A DNA stretch of 58,618 nt from Anaerorudis cellulosivorans. GTDB lineage: Bacteria; Bacteroidota; Bacteroidia; Bacteroidales; Dysgonomonadaceae. The DNA lies in contig NZ_JAPCWE010000018.1 in NCBI RefSeq assembly GCF_025943985.1, forward strand, positions 1-58,618. Reading direction: 5' to 3'. A model generated the notes under the pieces. That model saw nothing but the letters and a program-made list of their open reading frames with translations. It was not told where the DNA came from and searched no databases. Position 1 is the first letter of the stretch, and each line of letters opens with the position of its first letter. Position numbers and translations under genes: made by a program. Of the stretch, positions 35,448 through 44,627 are shown one piece after another.

Positions 35448-36614
35448 ATGAAGACAAAAAAATCAAAATCCAATTGGTTATCAATCATTGCTGTCTTTTT
35501 CGGTTTTTTTATCATGGGATTTGTGGATATTGTAGGTATTGCTACAAATTTCATAAAGAATGATTTCAATTTATCAAGTACGTTAGCCAATGTCATACCC
35601 ATGATGACCTTTTTATGGTTTGCCGTATTCTCCATACCTGTCGGAATCCTCATGGGTAAAATTGGAAGAAAGCAAACCGTTTTATTATCGTTAATTCTTA
35701 CTACGGCGGCTATGCTTATTCCTTATATTTTTTACGATTATATCATGGTATTAATTGCTTTTGGCTTATTAGGAATAAGCAACACTATTTTGCAAGTCTC
35801 GCTCAACCCTTTGGTCGCCTCTCTTTTCGAAAAAGACAAAACAGCAAGCATACTAACCCTGGGTCAATTCGTAAAGGCAATTTCTTCCTTTCTTGGTCCG
35901 ATTATCGTCGGATTTGCGGCAAGTTATTTTAGCAATTGGAAAATGATATTTATGATTTACTCATCAATGGCATTTCTCTCAACTTTATTATTATTTTTTT
36001 CGAAAACAAATGAAAAAGGATTCGAAAATACCCCTACCAATTTTCGCAATGTTATAAATCTATTAGGCAACAAATATATTTTATATTGCTTTTTTTGTAT
36101 TTTGCTTATCGTGGGTATTGATGTGGGGATCAATACCAATGTCCCTGAATTGCTAATGAAAAGAACCTCATTAGAATTAAATCGTGCCGGATTGGGAATA
36201 AGCATTTATTTTGCAGCACGTATTATCGGAACTTTTTTCGGAGCTTTCATGTTGCTTAAAATTTCTCCGTTGAATTATTTGAAAATATCGTTGCTGATTG
36301 CAATGGCAACATTTTTTCTACTCATGTTTATATCGAATTTATGGATACTTATGGCATTGATTTTCATAATAGGATTCACCTGTGCCAATGTTTTTTCGAT
36401 TATTTTCTCATATGCGTTAAAAGAAAGCCCGACACGCTCAAATGAAGTTTCCGCCTTAATGATTATGGGAGTTTCGGGAGGAGCCATTATTTTACCCTTG
36501 CAAGGAATAATCAACGACCATTTAGGTTTTTTTACATCCTTATTCATATTGTTTATTTGTTTGGTATTAATATTTATCTTCACTTTAAAATTAGATAAAA
36601 ATGTTCAAGAATAA
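35448..36614 (+). CDS. MFS sugar transporter
   Basis: This 388-residue inner-membrane protein has about 12 hydrophobic segments and the motif GKIGRKQTVLLS (about residues 69-80) in the first cytoplasmic loop, the MFS signature. The general pattern resembles FucP-like sugar transporters of Bacteroidota. It starts 15 nt after the isomerase gene, and its end overlaps the ROK kinase start by 14 nt. It likely brings free mannose released in the periplasm into the cytoplasm, where the ROK kinase can phosphorylate it. Confidence 0.85.
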   Translation: MKTKKSKSNWLSIIAVFFGFFIMGFVDIVGIATNFIKNDFNLSSTLANVIPMMTFLWFAVFSIPVGILMGKIGRKQTVLLSLILTTAAMLIPYIFYDYIMVLIAFGLLGISNTILQVSLNPLVASLFEKDKTASILTLGQFVKAISSFLGPIIVGFAASYFSNWKMIFMIYSSMAFLSTLLLFFSKTNEKGFENTPTNFRNVINLLGNKYILYCFFCILLIVGIDVGINTNVPELLMKRTSLELNRAGLGISIYFAARIIGTFFGAFMLLKISPLNYLKISLLIAMATFFLLMFISNLWILMALIFIIGFTCANVFSIIFSYALKESPTRSNEVSALMIMGVSGGAIILPLQGIINDHLGFFTSLFILFICLVLIFIFTLKLDKNVQE

Positions 36615-37704
36615 CAACAGAATAGTACTCACACTTGATGCAGGTGGAACCAATTTTGTATTTTCTGCCATACAGAATAATACGGAAATCGTTACCCCTC
36701 TTGTTTTGCCTGCTTATCCCGACAATCTTGAAAAGTGTTTAGATTCTTTGGTTGTCGGTTTTAGCCGGATAAAAAAAAGAGTGAAATCCGCACCGGTTGC
36801 TATAAGTTTTGCATTCCCGGGTCCGGCCGATTACGAAAATGGCATCATAGGCGATCTTCCCAATTTTCCATCCTTTAAGGGAGGAGTAGCCTTAGGCCCA
36901 TTCTTGCGTGAAAAATTCGATATTCCGGTATTCATAAACAATGATGGGAATTTATTTGCATATGGTGAAGCATTATGCGGCATTTTACCTGAAATAAATA
37001 AACAGTTGGAAATAAGGGGGAATAGGAAACGATACAAAAACTTATTAGGATTTACTTTCGGAACAGGCTTTGGGGGAGGAGTTGTTATAAATAACGATTT
37101 GCTTTTGGGAGACAATGGATGTGGAGGCGATGTTTGGTCAATGGTTAATAAAACAAATAACAATTTAATTGCAGAAGAAGGCGTTAGCATTAGGGCAATA
37201 CAAAGAAAATATTATGAATTATCCGGCACAAATGAAAAATTGACACCCAAAGAGATATATGATATTGCAGAAGGAAATGCACCGGGGAATAGAAGTGCTG
37301 CCATAAAGAGTTTCGAAGAACTTGGAGAAGTAGCCGGATTTACAATAGCAGAATCATTAAGTATAGTTGACGGAATAGTTGTCATAGGAGGGGGAATTGC
37401 TAATGCATATAAATATTTTATGCCTTCATTAATAAAAGAAATGAATGGCTTTCGATATACAAGGAATGGAGAACCGTATCCCCGATTGTCGATGAAAGTA
37501 TATAATTTGCTTGACGAACAAGAAAAATCCGAATTCTTTAAAGCAGAAATTAAGACAGTAAAAGTACCGGAGTTCAATAAAACGGTAGATTATAATGTTG
37601 CGAAAAAAACAGGAATAACAACAACTAAACTCGGTACCAGTAGAGCAATTGCATTAGGAGCATATAATTTTGCCCTAAACAGAATAGACAAAGGCATTGA
37701 TTGA
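36601..37704 (+). CDS. ROK-family sugar kinase (possible mannokinase)
   Basis: The 367-residue protein has the ATP-binding LTLDAGGTNFVFSAI (about residues 10-24), the catalytic Asp in INNDGNLFAYGEA (about 116-128) and LGFTFGTGFGGGVVIN (about 149-164). The usual ROK zinc motif C-x-C-G-x-x-G-C is absent; only DNGCGGDVWSM stands near that place. A roughly 30-residue insertion (EINKQLEIRGNRKRYKN...) precedes the glycine-rich stretch. It overlaps the transporter gene, so the three genes are coupled. Phosphorylating mannose to mannose-6-phosphate for the isomerase is the simplest reading, though fructose or glucose cannot be excluded. Confidence 0.85.
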   Translation: MFKNNNRIVLTLDAGGTNFVFSAIQNNTEIVTPLVLPAYPDNLEKCLDSLVVGFSRIKKRVKSAPVAISFAFPGPADYENGIIGDLPNFPSFKGGVALGPFLREKFDIPVFINNDGNLFAYGEALCGILPEINKQLEIRGNRKRYKNLLGFTFGTGFGGGVVINNDLLLGDNGCGGDVWSMVNKTNNNLIAEEGVSIRAIQRKYYELSGTNEKLTPKEIYDIAEGNAPGNRSAAIKSFEELGEVAGFTIAESLSIVDGIVVIGGGIANAYKYFMPSLIKEMNGFRYTRNGEPYPRLSMKVYNLLDEQEKSEFFKAEIKTVKVPEFNKTVDYNVAKKTGITTTKLGTSRAIALGAYNFALNRIDKGID

Positions 37705-37845
37705 AATATGTCGTTTTTCCTCAACCCCGCGTTCATCACTTTAGCTTTTTCGCATGTTGTCATCATGAGAATACTCACCGTATTTTATTAATTAGATCAA
37801 CTCTTTTTTACTGCTGCAAAAGTAGAAAGTTCCACCCGCAAAAAA

Positions 37846-37861
37846 TGTAACCGTGGTTACA
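37846..37861. other. Palindrome TGTAACC-GT-GGTTACA
   Basis: The 7-nt arms match exactly. It lies between the ROK gene and the orphan CRISPR repeat (37887). No T-run follows and no gene starts nearby. It may be a protein-binding site or part of a decayed element. The rest of 37705-37886 shows nothing else. Confidence 0.3.
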
Positions 37862-37886
37862 ACATAAGCCATTACGCAACCCTGAA

Positions 37887-37915
37887 CATTCCAATTTCTA
37901 CCGGTGCGATTAAGA
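37887..37915 (-). repeat. Orphan, diverged CRISPR repeat (old end of array 1)
   Basis: These 29 bases match the array 1 repeat at 25 positions. The final GGTGCGATTAAGAG is identical and the four mismatches are in the first half. It is followed by a spacer-sized stretch (37916-37952) and then the first six bases of another repeat (ATTTCA, 37953-37958), where the IS begins. It is therefore the terminal repeat of array 1, cut off by the insertion. Confidence 0.75.
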
Positions 37916-38047
37916 GTCTCTCTTGACCTATATAAGAATCCTGTCGTCGAATATTTCATGTATTAGCCCGTAATAACCGAGCACATTAATTGTATTTAAT
38001 TTTTTTTAGTACTTTTGTATCGGACAAGCTGATCCGATGGTGATATT

Positions 38048-39106
38048 TTATACCGAAGGATTAATTGAAGGGGTGTTGCTGTAAGTAATAGCCCCTTTAA
38101 TCATTCCTTGATTGGGCAATTCATTTCTTCGAGGCATCGAGCCACTTGAAATGAGGACAAGCTGAACCTCAGGATCCTTATTACCCGATGGGATATCATT
38201 TTTTTCTTTTCGCCGGCTTTGTGCGTACTTTTCTCTGTATTCTACAGGAGAACAGTAATCTAATCTATGAAATATCCAATCTGTGTTGTAGTCTTTAATA
38301 AATCGATTAATACTGTTATAAGCTTCCTCGAAGGAAGAAAATGTTTCTGTTTGCAGCACCTGTTCGTCCAATGTGCGATGGAACCGCTCTATTATCCCGT
38401 TGCATTGTGGAGAGCGTACAAATGCTTTGGACATCTCCAATCCCAGGAATTTCATTTCATTCGTAAAATCGGCGGAGTCATATTGTGACCCATGGTCGCT
38501 TCTTAATTGCAGCTTCATCCCTTTGCAAACATCCTTATCTACCGAACCGAAAGTCTTTCTTACGGCAGCTCTAACCGGCTCCATAGCTGCAAAACGATTG
38601 CCTTTTTTGGCTATATGCCATGAGATAATCTCCTCATTAAAATGATCGATCACACCAAAGAACCAATGCCACCCTAACCCGTCAATCCGGAACTTCTTGC
38701 CGTCAGTGGCCCACATTACATTGGGTGCATCCGCGATGATGATACCGTCATGTTCACGCTTATTGCTCTTTCCTGTCCTTCTGTTGGGGCTGAGCAGGTT
38801 GTTTTCCCGCATGATGCGGTTCCCACGTGCCTTGCCCGCTACAAGAGCGTTTACTTCTCTTTTTTCCATCCGTTTCTTCACTTTCATATAACCTTCAGCG
38901 TTGAACCGGCTCTTCTTGATTTCAGTTTTAATCTCCCGTAAAACCTCTTCATCGGTGTGTTTGGGTTTTCTGCCGCGCTTGCCTGTTCGGGGTGTAGGGC
39001 TTTCATACCAGGTGCTGCTACTGTAACCCACTACTTTGAATATCAAACGTTTCGGATACGGCTTCCCTGTTAACGGATAATGTTCCTTTATCAGCATAGA
39101 GATCAT
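38048..39106 (-). CDS. IS3-family transposase OrfB (DDE integrase)
   Basis: The 352-residue transposase has an HTH_21-like N-terminal region and an rve-type DDE core: the first Asp in VMWATDGKKF (about residue 135), the second in LRSDHGSQYDS (about 203), and Glu in PQCNGIIERFHRTL (about 240), with the usual D-D-35-E arrangement. The start codon overlaps the stop of orfA by 4 nt, and the frame is -1 relative to orfA. A run of nine A residues followed by G near the end of orfA (minus strand, about 39137-39146) could serve as a slippery site to make an OrfAB fusion. The reading frame is intact, so the element may be active. Confidence 0.9.
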   Translation of the reverse strand: MISMLIKEHYPLTGKPYPKRLIFKVVGYSSSTWYESPTPRTGKRGRKPKHTDEEVLREIKTEIKKSRFNAEGYMKVKKRMEKREVNALVAGKARGNRIMRENNLLSPNRRTGKSNKREHDGIIIADAPNVMWATDGKKFRIDGLGWHWFFGVIDHFNEEIISWHIAKKGNRFAAMEPVRAAVRKTFGSVDKDVCKGMKLQLRSDHGSQYDSADFTNEMKFLGLEMSKAFVRSPQCNGIIERFHRTLDEQVLQTETFSSFEEAYNSINRFIKDYNTDWIFHRLDYCSPVEYREKYAQSRRKEKNDIPSGNKDPEVQLVLISSGSMPRRNELPNQGMIKGAITYSNTPSINPSV

Positions 39107-39384
39107 TTCTTTCTTAGTTTTGCCGCTAATTCGTTCTTTTTTTTTGTGAGTTCAAGCTCCATCTGCAATTGCCCGATCTTGCGCTCGGCAGCACTGAGCT
39201 TTGAATCCTCCGGCTTACGCTTAAACCCCTCTGTACCACTCTCGATAAATTGGTCGCGCCAATGATTAATCTCGGCCAAAGTGACTCCGTATTCCCGGCT
39301 GATCAGCTCCGGATCCTCCCCTCGCAACAGGGATAAAACAATTTCAGCCTTGATCTTTGATGTGAAATTCTTTCTCTTTTTCAT
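39103..39384 (-). CDS. IS3-family transposase OrfA
   Basis: This 93-residue helix-turn-helix protein shows the IS3 OrfA pattern: FTSKIKAEIVLSLLRGEDPE (residues 7-26), then ISREYGVTLAEINHWRDQF (28-46) as the HTH, and a C-terminal leucine-zipper-like stretch (IGQLQMELELTKKKNELAAK). It binds the IS ends and partners OrfB. The gene starts about 60 nt inside the right end of the element. Confidence 0.88.
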   Translation of the reverse strand: MKKRKNFTSKIKAEIVLSLLRGEDPELISREYGVTLAEINHWRDQFIESGTEGFKRKPEDSKLSAAERKIGQLQMELELTKKKNELAAKLRKK

Positions 39385-39450
39385 AGCAGTTGTAAAAATA
39401 AATTTTATTTTTTACTGCTCGGTTTTTTTGAGGGCTAATATACGTCGAAT

Positions 39451-42400
39451 ATTTCAATTCCTTCTGGTGCGATTAAGAGTGGCAAGCTGGATATAGAGCA
39501 ATCTATACAGTATAAATTTCAATTCCTTCTGGTGCGATTAAGAGAAATTCGCTAAATGATATATCTCTTTTAATATAGTTATTTCAATTCCTTCTGGTGC
39601 GATTAAGAGTGCAGCCGAAGTCCATGATGGTTCTTCCATTGTCGAATTTCAATTCCTTCTGGTGCGATTAAGAGAGTCGATAAACTTATTCGTGTAAAAG
39701 GATTTACTATTTCAATTCCTTCTGGTGCGATTAAGAGACGGAAACCATCGACGATAAAACCATCACCGTACCCAAATTTCAATTCCTTCTGGTGCGATTA
39801 AGAGTCAGGTTTCATCATGAGATTGAGCATGAACCTATTTTGATTTCAATTCCTTCTGGTGCGATTAAGAGAACCTGTGCCGACAAATTGCTAAGTTGCG
39901 AAAGAAATTTCAATTCCTTCTGGTGCGATTAAGAGCTCCAACTGCAAACTGAAATGCAGTGCTTGTTTCGCTATTTCAATTCCTTCTGGTGCGATTAAGA
40001 GTTCAGTCACTAAGCAATTACCTGAACGGTGGTGCTACAATTTCAATTCCTTCTGGTGCGATTAAGAGAGCTTATGCAGATGCACAAGACGAATTGGTTA
40101 AAACAAATTTCAATTCCTTCTGGTGCGATTAAGAGCATTCCTTGCGTTGTGAAGGCTTCTCGGCCGCCGAAATTTCAATTCCTTCTGGTGCGATTAAGAG
40201 ATTGAGTGCAAGGGCGATGCAGTTGGCACGCTCGGCATTTCAATTCCTTCTGGTGCGATTAAGAGTACCTTGCTGTGCAATATCTTCGGCTACCTTTGGT
40301 GCATTTCAATTCCTTCTGGTGCGATTAAGAGATTCCCGTTATTTCGATGATATGTCCGGACGATTGTATTTCAATTCCTTCTGGTGCGATTAAGAGAGCC
40401 TTACGTCTCCCCTCAAAGTCAGATAAACGTAGATTTCAATTCCTTCTGGTGCGATTAAGAGTATATGGTCCTGTAGAGTTCCATGCACCAGCCATATAAT
40501 TTCAATTCCTTCTGGTGCGATTAAGAGATTCTATCTGAATTACCAATCAGCTCTATCGTTCCGGATTTCAATTCCTTCTGGTGCGATTAAGAGTTAGTTA
40601 TCGTCTGAACAATGTTAAACGCAACTGTTATTTCAATTCCTTCTGGTGCGATTAAGAGCGGTTGTCAGGGTGATTACTTCTTTCCTGGACAGGAATTTCA
40701 ATTCCTTCTGGTGCGATTAAGAGGTTAGATTATGTTTACAAGTATCTTAAACCTTATAAATTTCAATTCCTTCTGGTGCGATTAAGAGTCGGACCAACGC
40801 TTCACATCAGCGTTGAATTGTCGTGGTTTCAATTCCTTCTGGTGCGATTAAGAGTAAAAATATTTTCACACTTGACAGTGCGGACTATTATTTCAATTCC
40901 TTCTGGTGCGATTAAGAGACGAGACCCTGATACTCGCCGGAAGGAACAATAAAAATTTCAATTCCTTCTGGTGCGATTAAGAGTTATTAAATCCGTGAAT
41001 CTCCTCATACCGAGCAATAATTTCAATTCCTTCTGGTGCGATTAAGAGACAGCTTCTTGTCGGGCTTCAACGTTACCTCTTTTTATTTCAATTCCTTCTG
41101 GTGCGATTAAGAGTTCCACAGATGCCGAAATTCGCATTTAAATGGACTATTTCAATTCCTTCTGGTGCGATTAAGAGTTTTGTCTTCATAATGTTTTGTT
41201 TTAATTGTTGTTATTTCAATTCCTTCTGGTGCGATTAAGAGCTTATAACTTAAATTGAAACAGATATGAAAAAACTTATTTCAATTCCTTCTGGTGCGAT
41301 TAAGAGTTTAATTTTAAAAATATTGGCTTGCTCTCGAAATTGATTTCAATTCCTTCTGGTGCGATTAAGAGAGGGGTCTCTCTGGCGATTAAATATCGAA
41401 AAAGGCGATTTCAATTCCTTCTGGTGCGATTAAGAGACTTACACGATAAATTCAGCATTCCGTTTCCAAAAGAATTTCAATTCCTTCTGGTGCGATTAAG
41501 AGACCGTCAGAGTAAATCGTTCGACGAATTCCATAAATATTTCAATTCCTTCTGGTGCGATTAAGAGAGAGAAAGCTTTCGGCCATTTCCTGGTCAATAT
41601 CATATTTCAATTCCTTCTGGTGCGATTAAGAGCTGCAACTAAATTGTTGAGCGCCTCTACTTGTCTTATTTCAATTCCTTCTGGTGCGATTAAGAGAGTG
41701 GCGTAAAGCCAACCCGAAAATAGTTCAACTTATTTCAATTCCTTCTGGTGCGATTAAGAGAGGTAACCACCTTCTTGCCACTTTGGGGTCATAAGGAATA
41801 TTTCAATTCCTTCTGGTGCGATTAAGAGTTGTTTATGATGATAAATTTGCCTATTCACATCAATTTCAATTCCTTCTGGTGCGATTAAGAGCGTATTCTT
41901 TTTTAGTAAGTTGAGAAGCTTTGATCTATTTCAATTCCTTCTGGTGCGATTAAGAGATGGAAGCAGTCAAAGCTAAAATAAAGAAATATGTATTTCAATT
42001 CCTTCTGGTGCGATTAAGAGGAGTTGAGATTGCAGTCAATTGCGCTTCACTGAGTGATTTCAATTCCTTCTGGTGCGATTAAGAGACGGATACCGATAAA
42101 AAACGCATTGCCGTAGCACTATTTCAATTCCTTCTGGTGCGATTAAGAGGCAGATAAAAGCTCGATTAAAAAAAGGCACAATGACGTATTTCAATTCCTT
42201 CTGGTGCGATTAAGAGTTCTCAATCATCACGCGACTGCTTCTTGGCGTGTTAGATTTCAATTCCTTCTGGTGCGATTAAGAGAATAAAATTGCTCCAGTC
42301 CGTCGAAAAAGGAGCAAGATTTCAATTCCTTCTGGTGCGATTAAGAGCAAGACGGCAGAAGAGATAATAGCCGAGCTGGATCATTTCAATTCCTTCTGGT

Positions 42401-42992
42401 GCGATTAAGAGTACATGTCGACTGCGAATATGGCATTTTCGAAGGCTATTTCAATTCCTTCTGGTGCGATTAAGAGGCACTTATCGACGGAGGTAAGTTC
42501 GAAGTAAACAATTTCAATTCCTTCTGGTGCGATTAAGAGTTTTGCGAAAACTTCCAATACGTCGAAAAGGACGAGATTTCAATTCCTTCTGGTGCGATTA
42601 AGAGTGCTACAGGAGGAGAATTTGATAATGTAATTGTACGATTTCAATTCCTTCTGGTGCGATTAAGAGACAATCGATACAAGCGATGATGACACAAGGA
42701 ATGAATTTCAATTCCTTCTGGTGCGATTAAGAGTTGCCGCCACAGCCGCTGTTGCCGGTGTAATTAAATATTTCAATTCCTTCTGGTGCGATTAAGAGTA
42801 CAGTTGATACCTCCTCAACTATTTCTTTAGTCGAATTTCAATTCCTTCTGGTGCGATTAAGAGGCAGCACCAGCAATAGCAGCGACAGCAATTCCGATAT
42901 TTCAATTCCTTCTGGTGCGATTAAGAGGCAGTCATCGGGGTGCTAACTGGAAGTGGCATCTCGATTTCAATTCCTTCTGGTGCGATTAAGAG
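39451..42992 (-). CRISPR. CRISPR array 1: 55 intact repeats, 54 spacers
   Basis: I counted 55 repeats of 29 nt and 54 spacers of about 34-38 nt (mean period about 65). In plus-strand sense the repeat begins ATTTCAATTCCTTCT and ends GGTGCGATTAAGAG. Its reverse complement ends AATTGAAAT, close to the ATTGAAAC handle of type I-B crRNAs, so the array is read on the minus strand from a leader at 42993-43205. Only the repeat at 40826-40854 begins with G instead of A. Spacers at 40136-40171 and 41178-41212 recur in array 2. The far end is interrupted by the IS, beyond which an orphan repeat remains. Spacer origins cannot be told here. Confidence 0.98.
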
Positions 42993-43205
42993 CCGTTGAA
43001 AACGACTGAAAATAAGGCTGAAAATCAGCCCGAAAACACAAAATAAACTTCGTTTTTGAAGTAGGAAAGTTGTCGATAGGCAAAAATATAAAAATTCCCG
43101 ACCATCGACAACTTATTTTATATGTTGATTTTCAGTATGTCAATGATCGCTGCTCCTGTCAATTGCTCGCGCAACCGTGAGAAAAACCTTCCATCGACAA
43201 TCGAA
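42993..43205 (-). promoter_or_regulatory. Leader of CRISPR array 1 with promoter and inverted repeat
   Basis: Between cas2 and the first repeat lies a candidate minus-strand promoter: -7 TATTTTTG (43081-43088) and a TTG 20 nt upstream (43109-43111). An 11-bp inverted repeat, AAGTTGTCGAT (43067-43077) and ATCGACAACTT (43104-43114), brackets it; one arm holds the -33 TTG and the other the likely start site. A partial third copy, ATCGACAA, is at 43193-43200. Next to the repeat, GAAAA tracts recur at 42998, 43008, 43020 and 43032, about one helical turn apart, suggesting bent DNA that could guide integration. Confidence 0.6.
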
Positions 43206-43469
43206 TCACAGAAAATTATCGGTGCTACTTCGCTCTTTCCCAATAATTTGTTTATCGAGAAACTTTTCTGTACGACTCGAAAAAATAATCAACGAATCTT
43301 CTTCCGTTTTCATTATTTTCTCCGCCAATATAGTCAATTCTTTCAATTTAACCTCGGAAATATCGCCTTCAAAAACCGAATTCTGTATCCAATTCAAATA
43401 TTTGCGGCACAATTTCAGCATTTTCCCGACGCGCTTTTCTCCCACATCATATACCAAAATTACATACAC
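43206..43469 (-). CDS. cas2: CRISPR-associated protein Cas2
   Basis: This 87-residue adaptation protein has the typical first strand YVILVYDVGEKRV with the metal-binding Asp8, then LNWIQNSVFEGDIS (about 25-38) and DSLIIFSS. Cas2 dimers hold two Cas1 dimers to insert new spacers. The start codon is GTG (43467-43469), with an in-frame TGA six nt upstream, so no longer form is possible. A 117-nt gap separates it from cas1, more than elsewhere in the operon. Its stop abuts the array 1 leader. Confidence 0.92.
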   Translation of the reverse strand: MYVILVYDVGEKRVGKMLKLCRKYLNWIQNSVFEGDISEVKLKELTILAEKIMKTEEDSLIIFSSRTEKFLDKQIIGKERSSTDNFL

Positions 43470-43586
43470 AGCTCAAACTTTTTTATGAGTGACGGTTGAC
43501 AAGTGATCAATGTACCACAACTACCGGTGAAGTTCGGCCTCTCGTTTTGTGAGTCGAAGCGGTTGACAGGGAATTTATGTGTCATA

Positions 43587-44603
43587 CTACCAATACATTT
43601 TAAACGGTTTATATTCTTCCATCCCCAACAAATGTTTGCTCAATTTGTAACACTCCAGCTTAATCAGATGGCGATAACTCACCTTGCGTTTGAGCGATCG
43701 ATGCTGAATGGTTTCGTTGAGCCGTTCTTCGAAAGCCTGCACAAAAATCTTTTTCCCCGAGGGATTGAGCAAGCAACGGTTCAGTCGGGTTTCGAAATGT
43801 TTTTCCTGAAGCTCTTTTTTGTTCAACAGTTTGAAAATCACCCTGTCCACCAAAATCGGTTTGAAAATTTCAGAGATATCGAGCGACAGCGAGTAACGTC
43901 GGTCTCCCGGCGTATGCAGGTAACTGATCGTTGGGTTGAGCTGCGTTTGATGAATCGCCCGCAAGCACTGCGAATAGCACATCATATTGCCAAACGAAAT
44001 CAACGCATTCACTTCGTTTTTAGGCGGTTGCTTACTTCTTCCACCCATGCTGAAATCATTGATGATAAGTTCGAAACCCTCGTAATAGGTCTGCCTTATG
44101 TTGCCTTCCAGTCCCATCATTTCGTCAACGGCTTCTGCATTGGGAAGCATCGCGGCATATTGCTCAATTTTTTCGATAACCCCCTCCAGATCCTTACCGC
44201 GCGAATTATAATAACGCAGATTTTTGGTCATGTTGAAAGCCGCACCTTCCACAAATTTTCGTGCCAGTTCGAGTCTCCTTTTTTTACTCTGATAAGCTGA
44301 GGTTTGAGCCAAAATCATTTTTCCCGAAAGCAGACCATCGCGCGGCATAAACGAACCGGTATAATTTTCGTAATAATCGAAAAAATGTACGGCAATGTCG
44401 TTCTGTCCCAAAAAATTATACAAAGCACTGTTGGCATTCAAAGCGCCAAACACGTAAAATTCGGCAATATTTTCCACAGGCAGATATCGGGGTTGCCCTT
44501 CATGTTCCAAGCCGTTGCCGTCTTCTTCAATGGGCGTAAACTTTATCGTATTGTCCTTCCGTTGCAACGTTCCCGGATTAAACAGGTAATAGGTCTTCTT
44601 CAT
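43587..44603 (-). CDS. cas1: CRISPR-associated endonuclease Cas1 (type I-B)
   Basis: This 338-residue integrase inserts protospacers at the leader end of the arrays. Key metal-binding residues are visible: E166 in GLEGNIRQTYYE, H230 in ISYLHTPGDRRYSL, and D242/E245 in LDISEIFKPILVDR. The N-terminal beta domain starts KKTYYLFNPGTLQRKDNTI. The length is normal. It lies 24 nt after cas4. Base composition is about 50% GC (31 of 60 in 43861-43920), far above cas3 and cas8b. Confidence 0.96.
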   Translation of the reverse strand: MKKTYYLFNPGTLQRKDNTIKFTPIEEDGNGLEHEGQPRYLPVENIAEFYVFGALNANSALYNFLGQNDIAVHFFDYYENYTGSFMPRDGLLSGKMILAQTSAYQSKKRRLELARKFVEGAAFNMTKNLRYYNSRGKDLEGVIEKIEQYAAMLPNAEAVDEMMGLEGNIRQTYYEGFELIINDFSMGGRSKQPPKNEVNALISFGNMMCYSQCLRAIHQTQLNPTISYLHTPGDRRYSLSLDISEIFKPILVDRVIFKLLNKKELQEKHFETRLNRCLLNPSGKKIFVQAFEERLNETIQHRSLKRKVSYRHLIKLECYKLSKHLLGMEEYKPFKMYW

Positions 44604-44627
44604 ATTATAAATTTTCGCCTATATAAA

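Larger units (their letters stand above)
37959..39442 (-). mobile_element. IS3-family insertion sequence splitting CRISPR array 1
   Basis: The element spans about 1484 bp. Its ends read TGTATTAGCCC (left) and, reversed, TATATTAGCCC (right), with a further shared ACCGAGCA inside each end. It is flanked by a 14-bp direct repeat CGTCGAATATTTCA (37945-37958 and 39443-39456), longer than the 3-5 bp usual for IS3. The flanks are the end of a spacer plus the first bases of a CRISPR repeat, so the insertion fell at a spacer/repeat junction. It carries orfA and orfB on the minus strand. Confidence 0.8.

Noticed and set aside
40142-40393. Open frames inside the arrays with repeated FQFLLVRLR or SIPSGAIK peptides
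   Set aside because: These are translations of the CRISPR repeat itself (both arrays, both strands), not genes.
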